Assembly (NCBI RefSeq): GCF_049532895.1
Contig: NZ_CP064031.1
Span: forward strand, 4,278,001-4,342,000
Direction: 5' to 3'
From: Dyella_B acidisoli
GTDB taxonomy: Bacteria > Pseudomonadota > Gammaproteobacteria > Xanthomonadales > Rhodanobacteraceae
DNA length: 64,000 nt
The notes below the pieces were generated by a model. The model searched no databases, was not told the origin of the DNA, and saw only the letters and a program-made list of their open reading frames with translations. The position numbers were made by a program, and so were the translations under genes. Shown one piece after another: positions 45,236 to 54,272 of this stretch. Position 1 is the first letter of the stretch. Each line of letters begins with the position of its first letter.

Positions 45236-46417
45236 TTAGTCGGCCTGACGGCGCAAAAAGGCCGGAATGTCCAGGTAATCGAAGCTCGGGTCGGCGCTCT
45301 TGGCCGGACCCTCGCCCCCGCGCGGGTTGCTGGCCGCGAGCTCCGGCTGGGCGTAATCCACCACCTCGTTGCCGGTACCGGTACGCAGCACGATCGGACG
45401 GGGACGCTGGCGCATTTCCACCTGCTGACCGGTAACCCGCTGCACAGGCTGGCGGGCGGCAGCGCGGTTGAGGCCGGTGGCCACTACCGTCACGCGTACA
45501 TCGTCCTGCATTTCCGGATCGAGCGAGGTACCGATCACCACCGTGGCGTCTTCGCTGGCGAAGTCGTGGATGATGCGGCCGATTTCGTCGAACTCGCGCA
45601 TGGTGAGGTTCGGACCGGCAGTGACGTTTACCAGGATGCCGCAGGCACCATTGAGGTTGACGTCTTCCAGCAACGGGTTGTTGATCGCCGCTTCCGCTGC
45701 CGCCTGAGCACGGTCGTCACCACGGGCCGTACCCGAGCCCATCATCGACAGACCCATTTCGCTCATCACCGTACGCACGTCGGCGAAGTCGACGTTGATC
45801 AGGCCCGGCGCCGTGATCAAATCGGCGATGCCTTGCACCGCGCCCAACAACACATCGTTGGCGGCTTTGAAGGCATTGAGCAGCGTCACCTCACGGCCGA
45901 GCACCGAGAGCAGCTTTTCGTTCGGCACCGTGATCAGCGAGTCGACATGCTGCGACAGATCTTCGATACCCTTCAACGCCACCTGCATGCGGCGACGGCC
46001 TTCAAACGGAAACGGCTTGGTAACCACTGCAACCGTCAGAATGCCCTTCTCTTTCGCTAGCTGAGCCACCACCGGCGCTGCGCCCGTGCCGGTGCCACCG
46101 CCCATGCCGCATGTAATGAACACCATATCCGCGCCTTCGAGCATTTCCTCGATGCGCTCGCGATCTTCCAGTGCGGCCTGGCGGCCAACTTCCGGATTGG
46201 CGCCCGCGCCCAGGCCCTTGGTGACGTTCGCGCCGAGCTGCAGGTGCATGCGCCCGCCGCAACCCTTCATGGCCTGTGCATCCGTGTTGCACACCACGAA
46301 GTCGACGCCTTCGATGTTGGAGTTAAGCATGTGCGCCACGGCATTGCCGCCGCCGCCGCCCACGCCAATGACTTTGATCACCGCATTCGGTGCCAGTTTT
46401 TCGACCAGTTCAAACAT
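45236..46417 (-). CDS. ftsZ: Cell division GTPase FtsZ
   Basis: 393 residues. Tubulin signature GGGTGTG (106-112), N-terminal IKVIGVGGGGGNAVAHM, and the C-terminal conserved peptide LDIPAFLRRQAD that binds FtsA and ZipA. It forms the Z-ring. It lies 123 bp after ftsA. Confidence 0.99.
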   Translation of the reverse strand: MFELVEKLAPNAVIKVIGVGGGGGNAVAHMLNSNIEGVDFVVCNTDAQAMKGCGGRMHLQLGANVTKGLGAGANPEVGRQAALEDRERIEEMLEGADMVFITCGMGGGTGTGAAPVVAQLAKEKGILTVAVVTKPFPFEGRRRMQVALKGIEDLSQHVDSLITVPNEKLLSVLGREVTLLNAFKAANDVLLGAVQGIADLITAPGLINVDFADVRTVMSEMGLSMMGSGTARGDDRAQAAAEAAINNPLLEDVNLNGACGILVNVTAGPNLTMREFDEIGRIIHDFASEDATVVIGTSLDPEMQDDVRVTVVATGLNRAAARQPVQRVTGQQVEMRQRPRPIVLRTGTGNEVVDYAQPELAASNPRGGEGPAKSADPSFDYLDIPAFLRRQAD

Positions 46418-46540
46418 TTCCCGTCCTCCGTAGAGCTTTCGTTGTCGTTGTAACCGCGAGTCGACTCCTGTCTTCTCGTGGTGGTGAGCGAACCTCCATT
46501 CGCCCTGGCTGCGCCTCCTGCGCCACCTAACCCTTCGTTT

Positions 46541-47773
46541 CTAAAAATTCTTGGTGATCCACGTACGTAATTTGTCGACCAGGCCGCCGACGCTTCCGCC
46601 GGAAGGACCGCTGGCGCGCATGCCGCCGGAGCGCGCACCGTGCAACAGCAAGCCCACACCGGTGGAATGCAACGGATTGGCGATGACTTCGCCCAAACCC
46701 ACCACATGCTGCGGCACGCCGATGCGCACCATCTTGTGGAAGATCTCTTCTGCCAATTCGAGCGCACCTTCCATGCGCGACGCGCCACCAGTTAGCACCA
46801 CGCCAGCGGCGACCAAACTGTCATAGCCGGAACGGCGCAGTTCGTCCTGCACCATTTCGAAGATTTCTTCGTAACGCGCCTGCACGCTCTGCGCGAGTGA
46901 TTGCCGCGCCAGACGACGAGGCGGACGATCGCCCACGCTCGGCACCTGGATGGTTTCTTCCGCGTGCGCGAGCTGCGCCAGTGCGCAGGCATACTTGATC
47001 TTGATTTCCTCGGCGTGCGCAGTCGGCGTGTGTACGCCGTAGGCGATGTCGTTGGTGACCTGATCGCCCCCCACCGGCAGCGACTTGGTGTAACGGATCG
47101 AACCTTGCGTGTAGATCGCGATGTCGGTGGTGCCTGCACCGATATCGACCAGGCACACGCCCAGTTCGCGTTCGTCGTCGGTGAGCACCGATTTCGCGCT
47201 GGCCACGGCCGAAGGCACCAGCTCGTCGACCGAAAGTCCGCAACGCTGGATGCACTTGCTGATGTTCTGCACCGCCGCGGCCGCGCCCGTCACTAGATGC
47301 ACCGAAGCCTCCAGACGCACGCCGCTCATGCCAACCGGCGAGCGGATACCGTCCTGGCCATCGATGCGGTACTCCTGCGACTCCTTATATAAGACCTTGC
47401 GGTCAGCCGGGATCGCCACCGCGCTCGCAGCTTCCAATACTTGGTCGAGATCGCCCGGCGCCACTTCGCGATCGCGAATGGCAGCCGTGCCATGCGAGTT
47501 GCGCGTTTCCAGGTGGCTGCCAGAAATGGATGCATACACCGAGCGAATGTCGCAACCGGCCATCAGCTCGGCTTCTTCCACCGCGCGCTGGATCGAGTGC
47601 ACAGTGGATTCGATATCCACCACTGAACCGCGCTTCATGCCGCGCGAGACATGCGAGCCGATGCCGATCACTTCGATCGGCTCACCCGGCTCGTACTCGC
47701 CCACGATCGCCACCACTTTCGAGGTGCCGATGTCGAGGCCGACTACCAATTGCTTATCGCTTTTGCCTTTCAT
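46541..47773 (-). CDS. ftsA: Cell division protein FtsA
   Basis: 410 residues from ATG 47773, which overlaps the ftsQ stop by 4 nt. Actin-like ATPase motifs VVGLDIGTSKVVAIVGEY, VCLVDIGAGTTDIAIY and VVLTGGASRMEG. The C-terminal amphipathic helix LVDKLRTWITKNF anchors FtsZ to the membrane. Confidence 0.98.
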   Translation of the reverse strand: MKGKSDKQLVVGLDIGTSKVVAIVGEYEPGEPIEVIGIGSHVSRGMKRGSVVDIESTVHSIQRAVEEAELMAGCDIRSVYASISGSHLETRNSHGTAAIRDREVAPGDLDQVLEAASAVAIPADRKVLYKESQEYRIDGQDGIRSPVGMSGVRLEASVHLVTGAAAAVQNISKCIQRCGLSVDELVPSAVASAKSVLTDDERELGVCLVDIGAGTTDIAIYTQGSIRYTKSLPVGGDQVTNDIAYGVHTPTAHAEEIKIKYACALAQLAHAEETIQVPSVGDRPPRRLARQSLAQSVQARYEEIFEMVQDELRRSGYDSLVAAGVVLTGGASRMEGALELAEEIFHKMVRIGVPQHVVGLGEVIANPLHSTGVGLLLHGARSGGMRASGPSGGSVGGLVDKLRTWITKNF

Positions 47774-48507
47774 GTGCGTGGCGTGCCTCCGGCGGTCGGG
47801 ACGGCCGTCACTTGCGGCCATTTCACGGCAAAGCCGTTGGTGTAACGAAGATCGGCGTACTCGAAGCTTTGCGGGTGTCCTGCTGCCATCTGCGGATAAA
47901 CGTCGAGAAAGCGCTGCAGGCGGCGACCCGCCTGATTGCGATCACCGATCACGATCTGCGCACCGGAGTCAGTCGCTACGCTCCAACTGCCGCGCTCGGT
48001 CAACGTGACGCCGGTGATTTTCAGATGCGTGCCGGTAAACGCCTTCTGCACATCGGCAAAGAAGCTCACCACTTCAGCGAGATGATCATCGGGGCCGTGC
48101 AAATCGGGCAACTGGTTGTAGTCGGTCGCATCCGGCACGGTGAACACCTTGCCTTCGCGGCTGATCAGCGCATTGGTGTTCCAACGCGCAAACGGTTGCC
48201 GCTCGTACACGCGCAGCAGCAAGGTATCCGGCCAGCGCTTGCTCGCTTCCACCGATTCCACCCAGGGCAATGCGGCCACTGTTTTCTGCACGGTATCCAG
48301 ATTCAATGCGAAGAAGCCTTTGCCCAGGCGCGGCAGCACGGCGGCGCGGATCTGCTCCGCGCTCACATGCTTGAACTCGGCCTGCACCATCAACTGGGTG
48401 ACCGGCCAGCGGTCGGCGGCGAACCAGCCGCTCAACACACCGACGATCGGCGTGACCACCAGGGCGATGGCCAGCAACCAGGCGACGAGGCGAATGCTTC
48501 CCCTCAT
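47770..48507 (-). CDS. ftsQ: Cell division protein FtsQ
   Basis: 245 residues from ATG 48507, overlapping the ddlB stop by 4 nt. One N-terminal membrane helix (VAWLLAIALVVTPIVGVLSG), a POTRA domain (VTQLMVQAEFKHVSAEQIRA, VESVEASKRWPDTLLLRVYE) and the FtsQ beta domain. It links early and late divisome proteins via FtsB and FtsL. Confidence 0.96.
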   Translation of the reverse strand: MRGSIRLVAWLLAIALVVTPIVGVLSGWFAADRWPVTQLMVQAEFKHVSAEQIRAAVLPRLGKGFFALNLDTVQKTVAALPWVESVEASKRWPDTLLLRVYERQPFARWNTNALISREGKVFTVPDATDYNQLPDLHGPDDHLAEVVSFFADVQKAFTGTHLKITGVTLTERGSWSVATDSGAQIVIGDRNQAGRRLQRFLDVYPQMAAGHPQSFEYADLRYTNGFAVKWPQVTAVPTAGGTPRT

Positions 48508-49442
48508 TGCTCCTCCCTGAAACTGGTTTCCAACACGCGCCAGCACAGTTCCTGGTAGTCGATACCCGCAACGGCTGCGGCTTTCGGCACCAGCGAATGC
48601 GAAGTCATGCCCGGCGCGGTGTTCACCTCCAGCAACCAGTTGCGGCCTTCGCGATCACGCATCACGTCGACGCGACCCCAACCAAAACAACCCAGCGCGT
48701 CGAACGCTTCCAACGAGAGAGCGCGCAACGAAGCTTCTGCTTCACCTTCGAGACCAGGACAGATGTATCGAGTGTCTTCGGCGATGTATTTCGCGTTGTA
48801 GTCGTAGAACGCGCCCTTCGGCACGATGTGAATGCTCGGCAACACTTGGCGGCCAAGGATGCCAACGGTGAGTTCATCGCCGACGATCAGCGTTTCCATC
48901 AGCAGATCGCCCGGATATTTCTGCGCGAGTTCTACCGCGGCATCCAGATCCTTTTCTTCGAATACGCGCGTCACGCCTACGCTGGACCCTTCGCACGCAG
49001 GCTTTACGATCAGCGGAAAACCGATTTCCTTAGCCGCGGCATGCACGTCCGCACCGCGCGGCAACGCTACGAATTTTGGTGTCGGCAGACCTAGCGACTG
49101 CCACACACGCTTGGAACGCGTCTTGTCCATCGACAGTGCGGAACCCAGCACGCCCGAGCCGGTATATGGCACATGCAGCGATTCCAGCGCGCCCTGCAGT
49201 ACGCCATCTTCGCCGCCGCCGTGCTGGCCATGCAGGATGTTGAACACGCGCGCGAAATGGCCCGCACGCAACGCATCCAGCAATGCCGGAATGCCGTCGA
49301 TCCCATGCGCATCCACGCCGCGCGCTTTCAGCGCCGCGAGCACGTTGCGGCCCGAGTCGAGCGATACCTCGCGCTCGGCCGAGCTGCCGCCCATCACGAC
49401 GGCGACGCGGCCAAACTGGGCGGGGTCGGTAATCTTTCTCAT
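48504..49442 (-). CDS. ddlB: D-alanine--D-alanine ligase
   Basis: 312 residues, ATP-grasp fold: VMGGSSAEREVSLDSG, VPYTGSGVLGSALSMDKTRS, FPLIVKPACEGSSVGVTRVF and LLEVNTAPGMTSHSLVPKAA. It makes the D-Ala-D-Ala end of the peptidoglycan stem. Confidence 0.98.
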   Translation of the reverse strand: MRKITDPAQFGRVAVVMGGSSAEREVSLDSGRNVLAALKARGVDAHGIDGIPALLDALRAGHFARVFNILHGQHGGGEDGVLQGALESLHVPYTGSGVLGSALSMDKTRSKRVWQSLGLPTPKFVALPRGADVHAAAKEIGFPLIVKPACEGSSVGVTRVFEEKDLDAAVELAQKYPGDLLMETLIVGDELTVGILGRQVLPSIHIVPKGAFYDYNAKYIAEDTRYICPGLEGEAEASLRALSLEAFDALGCFGWGRVDVMRDREGRNWLLEVNTAPGMTSHSLVPKAAAVAGIDYQELCWRVLETSFREEQ

Positions 49443-50881
49443 GTCTCGCTCGTCCTCAAATGACCGGCTTGTGCCAGCTCCACCGCCGCGGCGCCGATGT
49501 CACCGGCGCCCAGCAGCAGCAGCAAGTCGCCGTCGCGCAGCAACGTCGGCAGAGTGTCTTTCAATTCGCGCGGATGACTTATCAGCACTGGATCAACCTT
49601 GCCGCGCGCACGCACGGCGCGTGCCAGGGCACGTCCATCCGCACCGGCAATCGGCGCTTCGCCAGCCGGATAAACCTCGGTCAGCACCAACACATCGGCT
49701 TCGGCCAGCACGTTGGCGAAGTCGTCGAGCAGATCGCGCGTGCGGCTGTAGCGGTGCGGCTGGAAGCCCACCACCAGGCGGCGATCCGGCCAGCCACCAC
49801 GTGCTGCTGCAAACACGGCGGCAAGCTCGCGCGGATGATGACCGTAGTCATCGACCAACATCACCTTGCCTTGGTCGATCGCGATCTCACCACGGCGATG
49901 GAAGCGGCGGCCCACACCTTGGAAATGTTTCAACGCATGCGCGATGGCATCCGCCTCTACCCCGAGCTGCCAACCGATCGACGCGGCAGCCAGTGCATTG
50001 AGCACGTTGTGGCGTCCCGGCAGGTTGAGCGTGACCGGAATGGCTTTGTTCACACCTGGCAGCAGCAGGTCGAAATGCATCTCGAAACCTTGCTGGCGCA
50101 CGTTGACGGCACGCACGTCCGCACCCTCGGCATCGATGCCGTAGGTCATCACGCGGCGTACAGTGAGCTTGGCCAGCTCGGCCACTTCCGGATCATCCAC
50201 ACACAGCACAGCCAGGCCGTAGAACGGCAGGCGATGCAGGAAATCCGAGAACGCCTTGCGCACCAGCGCGAAGTCGCCGTGGTAATTCTCCAGATGATCG
50301 GCATCGATATTGGTGACGACCGCGATCACAGGCGACAGCAGCAGGAACGAACCGTCTGATTCGTCCGCTTCAGCCACCAGATACTGCCCCGTGCCCAAGC
50401 GGGCATTTGCGCCTGCCGCATTGAGCTGGCCACCGATCACGAAAGTGGGATCGTAGTTGGCTTCGGCCAGCACGCTGGCGGCGAGGCTCGTCGTAGTGGT
50501 CTTGCCATGCGTGCCGGCGATGGCAATGCCACGGCGGAAACGCATCAATTCGCCCAGCATCTCCGCGCGCGGGATGACTGGGATGCGCGATTCACGCGCA
50601 GCGACCAGTTCCGGGTTGTCGTTCTTGATCGCGCTGGACGTCACGACGACGTCCGCATCACCGATGTGTGCGGCGGCGTGGCCAATGCGCACATCGATGC
50701 CGAGTTGACGCAGGCGTTGCGCGGTCGGCGATTCGCTGCGATCCGAACCGGACACGGCATACCCAAGGTTGTGCAGCACTTCGGCAATGCCGCTCATACC
50801 CACACCACCGATGCCAATGAAATGCACACGGCGGAAGGTGCTCATCAAATCTTCGTGCGCAAGTAAACGACGCGGCGTCAT
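49439..50881 (-). CDS. murC: UDP-N-acetylmuramate--L-alanine ligase
   Basis: 480 residues from the ATG at 50881, which overlaps the murG stop; ATG 50845 (MSTFRRVHFIGIGG) is an alternative. Mur-ligase motifs VHFIGIGGVGMSGIAEVL, AGTHGKTTTT (123-130) and DDYGHHPRELAAVFAAARG are intact. It adds the first stem residue. Confidence 0.98.
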   Translation of the reverse strand: MTPRRLLAHEDLMSTFRRVHFIGIGGVGMSGIAEVLHNLGYAVSGSDRSESPTAQRLRQLGIDVRIGHAAAHIGDADVVVTSSAIKNDNPELVAARESRIPVIPRAEMLGELMRFRRGIAIAGTHGKTTTTSLAASVLAEANYDPTFVIGGQLNAAGANARLGTGQYLVAEADESDGSFLLLSPVIAVVTNIDADHLENYHGDFALVRKAFSDFLHRLPFYGLAVLCVDDPEVAELAKLTVRRVMTYGIDAEGADVRAVNVRQQGFEMHFDLLLPGVNKAIPVTLNLPGRHNVLNALAAASIGWQLGVEADAIAHALKHFQGVGRRFHRRGEIAIDQGKVMLVDDYGHHPRELAAVFAAARGGWPDRRLVVGFQPHRYSRTRDLLDDFANVLAEADVLVLTEVYPAGEAPIAGADGRALARAVRARGKVDPVLISHPRELKDTLPTLLRDGDLLLLLGAGDIGAAAVELAQAGHLRTSET

Positions 50882-51951
50882 GCGGCCACCTCCACACAGG
50901 CGCGCGCGATATCCGCGGCAGCATCCGGCTTAGCCAACGTGCGCGCGGCTTCCGCCATCGCAAGCAGCTTGGCGGGATCACCCAGCAGCGCAGTCAAACG
51001 CTGCGCCAAATCCTTCGTATTCAAATCACGTTCCTGGATCAATTCGGCTGCACCGGCGGCGACCAGCGCCTCGGCGTTGCGGGTCTGGTGGTCGTCCACC
51101 GCATGCGGGAACGGCACTAGCACGGCGCCCAGACCACATGCAGTGAGTTCGGCGAGCGTCAACGCGCCCGCGCGACACACCGCAAGATCAGCCCACGCAT
51201 AGGTGCCAGCCATGTCTTCGATAAACGGTACGATGCGCGCCTCCACACCGGCATCGGCATACGCTTTGCGTGCTTCGTCGATACCCCGATTGCCGCACTG
51301 ATGCAGCACTTCTGGCCGTTGCTCGATCGGCATGTCAGCAAGCGCTTGCGGCACGGATGTATTCAACGCGCGCGCACCTAGACTTCCACCAAGCACCAGC
51401 AAGCGCGGTTTGCCGCTGCGCTCAGCCATGCGTTGTGCAGGCGATGGCAACGAAGCGATCGCACCACGCACGGGATTGCCCACCCACTCAGCATTCGGCA
51501 GCGCGTCAGCAAAACCTGCCATCACGCGGCGTGCATGCTGCGCCAGCTTGCGATTGGTGAAACCGGCCACGCGATTCTGTTCGTGCACCAGCAGCGGCCG
51601 ATGCAGCAAACGCGCAGCCACACCGCCTGGACCCGCCACATACCCCCCCATCGACAGCACGCTGCGCGGCTTCAGCCGATGCAGCACAGCCAACGACGAA
51701 AGCAATGCGCGCATCAACATCCACGGCGCGAGCAATCGCGTCTTCATGCCCTTGCCACGCAAGCCGCCCACCGTAATCGTGTGCAGCTCGATACCGTGCG
51801 CCGGCACCACTTTGGTTTCCATGCCGCCTTGCGCGCCCAGCCACACTACCGGCACACCTTGCGCGCGCAGCGTTTCCGCCACGGCTAGGCCGGGGAAGAT
51901 GTGGCCACCGGTGCCACCGGCCATGATCAGCACGGGTGCCTGCGCGCTCAT
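50878..51951 (-). CDS. murG: Lipid II synthase (GlcNAc transferase) MurG
   Basis: 357 residues, GT-B glycosyltransferase: IMAGGTGGHIFPGLAVAETL, SMGGYVAGPGGVAA, LLVHEQNRVAGFTNR and VLGGSLGARALN, with CRAGALTLAELTACGL near the C-terminal donor site. It converts lipid I to lipid II at the inner face of the membrane. 4-nt overlaps with both neighbours. Confidence 0.98.
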   Translation of the reverse strand: MSAQAPVLIMAGGTGGHIFPGLAVAETLRAQGVPVVWLGAQGGMETKVVPAHGIELHTITVGGLRGKGMKTRLLAPWMLMRALLSSLAVLHRLKPRSVLSMGGYVAGPGGVAARLLHRPLLVHEQNRVAGFTNRKLAQHARRVMAGFADALPNAEWVGNPVRGAIASLPSPAQRMAERSGKPRLLVLGGSLGARALNTSVPQALADMPIEQRPEVLHQCGNRGIDEARKAYADAGVEARIVPFIEDMAGTYAWADLAVCRAGALTLAELTACGLGAVLVPFPHAVDDHQTRNAEALVAAGAAELIQERDLNTKDLAQRLTALLGDPAKLLAMAEAARTLAKPDAAADIARACVEVAA

Positions 51952-53186
51952 GCTGCCACCGCCTCGCGCTCGCGCGCGTTGTTCGGATTGGCATCCGACA
52001 CCGCCGCTGCAGGTGCACGTGTAGCCATCTGCCGCGCATCGAGCGCACGATAGATTTCATATGTCGCGCGCAACAACACGCCCGCCATCGCGCAAGTCAG
52101 CACGATCGACGAACCACCATAGCTGATCAACGGCAAGGTGAGACCCTTGGTCGGCAGCGCGCCAAGGTTCACGCCAATCGACACCATCGTCTGCAAGCCG
52201 ATCAACAGCGAAACACCGAAGGCGATATAGCCGGCGAAACGCTGACCGATTTCCACGCCCTTCAGGCCCACACTCAGGCCGCGCCATACGACCAGCGCAA
52301 ACAACCCCATCACCACCACGATGCCGAGCAAGCCGAGTTCTTCGCCGATCACCGCGAAGATGAAGTCCGTGTGTGCTTCGGGCAGATACGACAGCTTCAA
52401 CACACTCGAACCAAGCCCGACCCCCATCCACTCGCCGCGACCAATCGCCATCAGCGATTGCGTGAGCTGGAAGCCATCGGCGAACGGATCCTTCCAGGGA
52501 TCCATGAATGAAGTGAGCCGCTTCATGCGATAGCTTTCGCTGGTCGCCGCGATCGCCAATAGCGGCATCAGCGGCAGGCCCATGATGAACAGGAAGATCG
52601 GCCGCGCGCCGCCCAGCCACACCAATGCGAGCGTCACAGCGATCATCAGCGTCGCCGAACCAAAGTCCGGCTGCGCAAGTAGCAGCAGCACCATCACGCC
52701 CGAAACCGCGATCGGCTTGATCAAGCCGAGAAACCGCGTCTCGATGCTCTCGCGATGGCGAACCAGATAACTGGCTAGATACACCACCAGGATCAGCTTC
52801 ACGGCTTCCACCGGCTGGAACGACGTAACGACCAGATTCAACCAGCGCCGCGCGCCATTGAGGCGCATACCCAAGTGCGGCACGAATACCGCCAGCAGCA
52901 TGATGAAAGCCACCAGCATCAGGAAGAAGGCGTGCTTCTCCACCACTTTGAGTTCGGTGCGCATGGCGATACCCGCTGCCACGCAACCGAGCGCGAGATA
53001 CAGCAGATGGCGCTTCAAGTAGTAGAACTCACCGATGTGCGTGCTGTCGGCCACGGCGATCGAACTCGATGTGACCATCACGACACCCACGCAGGCAAGA
53101 CCGACCAAGGCCACTAGCAGCGGCAAGTCGAACTTGCCGCGCGGGCCTTGCCGGCGCTTTGCTTGAGTTGTGTCGAAACCGAACAT
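51948..53186 (-). CDS. ftsW: Septal peptidoglycan polymerase FtsW
   Basis: 412 residues with about ten membrane helices. SEDS signatures SFQPVEAVKLILVVYLASYL, AQPDFGSATLMIAVTLALVW, MGVGLGSSVLKLSYLPEAHT, DFIFAVIGEELGLLG and GLTLPLISYGGSS. It works with FtsI at the septum. It starts 3 bp after mraY ends, which leaves no space for the murD gene usually found here. Confidence 0.97.
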   Translation of the reverse strand: MFGFDTTQAKRRQGPRGKFDLPLLVALVGLACVGVVMVTSSSIAVADSTHIGEFYYLKRHLLYLALGCVAAGIAMRTELKVVEKHAFFLMLVAFIMLLAVFVPHLGMRLNGARRWLNLVVTSFQPVEAVKLILVVYLASYLVRHRESIETRFLGLIKPIAVSGVMVLLLLAQPDFGSATLMIAVTLALVWLGGARPIFLFIMGLPLMPLLAIAATSESYRMKRLTSFMDPWKDPFADGFQLTQSLMAIGRGEWMGVGLGSSVLKLSYLPEAHTDFIFAVIGEELGLLGIVVVMGLFALVVWRGLSVGLKGVEIGQRFAGYIAFGVSLLIGLQTMVSIGVNLGALPTKGLTLPLISYGGSSIVLTCAMAGVLLRATYEIYRALDARQMATRAPAAAVSDANPNNAREREAVAA

Positions 53187-53189
53187 GAA

Positions 53190-54272
53190 TCAACGCACCT
53201 TCAACGTCGCCAAGCCAATCAGCACCAGCACCACGCTGATGATCCAGAACCGCACGATGACCCGAGGCTCGGGCCAGCCTTTCAATTCAAAGTGATGATG
53301 GATCGGCGCCATGCGGAAGATGCGCTTGCCGGTCATCTTGAAGCTGGCGACCTGCATCATCACCGACACTGTTTCCATCACGAACACGCCACCCATGATC
53401 AGCAGCACGATCTCCTGCCGCACGATCACCGCAATCGCCGCCAGCGCAGCGCCGATGGCCAGCGCACCGACGTCGCCCATGAACACCTGCGCGGGATAGG
53501 TGTTGAACCACAGAAAACCCAAGCCAGCCCCCGACAGTGCGCCACAGAAAATCGCGAGTTCGCCTGCGCCGGGAATCGAGGGAATTCCCAGGTATTCGGA
53601 AAACACGCGGTTACCGGCGAGATACGCAAAGATGCCCAGCGCGCCAGACACCAGCACAGTCGGCATGATCGCAAGGCCATCCAACCCGTCGGTGAGGTTC
53701 ACCGCGTTGGAGAAGCCCACGATCATGAAGTACGCGAGCACGATGAAGAACACGCCCAGTGGTACTGCCACATGCTTGAACACCGGCACGTATAGCGCCG
53801 TTTCCGCCGGAATATTGGCCGTGTGAAACAAAAACCACGCCGCACCCAAACCGAACACCGACTGCCAAAAATATTTCCAACGCGAAGCGAGCCCGCGGCT
53901 GTCTTTCAACACCAGCTTGCGGTAATCGTCGTAGAAACCGATCGCGCCGTAGCAGAGCAGCACCAACAGCACCAGCCACACGTAGCGATTGTTGAGGTCC
54001 ACCCATAGCAGCGTGGCGATGGCAACCGACAGCAGGATCATCACGCCACCCATGGTCGGCGTGCCTGCTTTCGAAAGATGCGTTTGCGGACCTTCCTTAC
54101 GCACCACCTGGCCGGCCTTGAGCGCGGCGAGCTTGCGGATGAGCGCAGGACCAAACAGCAGCGACATCGCCATCGCCGTCAGCGCCGCCATGATCGTGCG
54201 GAACGTGATGTATTGGAAAAGGTGCGGCGTGGCGAAATGCCGTGCGAACCATTCGGCCAGTTCAAGCAGCAT
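53190..54272 (-). CDS. mraY: Phospho-MurNAc-pentapeptide translocase MraY
   Basis: 360 residues with about ten helices. FRTIMAALTAMAMSLLFGPA, KAGTPTMGGVMILLS, FYDDYRKLVLKDSRGL, FSNAVNLTDGLDGLA and FMGDVGALAIGAALA include the catalytic Asp clusters. HHHFELKGWPEPRVIVRFWI is the last periplasmic loop. It makes lipid I and overlaps murF by 11 nt. Confidence 0.98.
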   Translation of the reverse strand: MLLELAEWFARHFATPHLFQYITFRTIMAALTAMAMSLLFGPALIRKLAALKAGQVVRKEGPQTHLSKAGTPTMGGVMILLSVAIATLLWVDLNNRYVWLVLLVLLCYGAIGFYDDYRKLVLKDSRGLASRWKYFWQSVFGLGAAWFLFHTANIPAETALYVPVFKHVAVPLGVFFIVLAYFMIVGFSNAVNLTDGLDGLAIMPTVLVSGALGIFAYLAGNRVFSEYLGIPSIPGAGELAIFCGALSGAGLGFLWFNTYPAQVFMGDVGALAIGAALAAIAVIVRQEIVLLIMGGVFVMETVSVMMQVASFKMTGKRIFRMAPIHHHFELKGWPEPRVIVRFWIISVVLVLIGLATLKVR

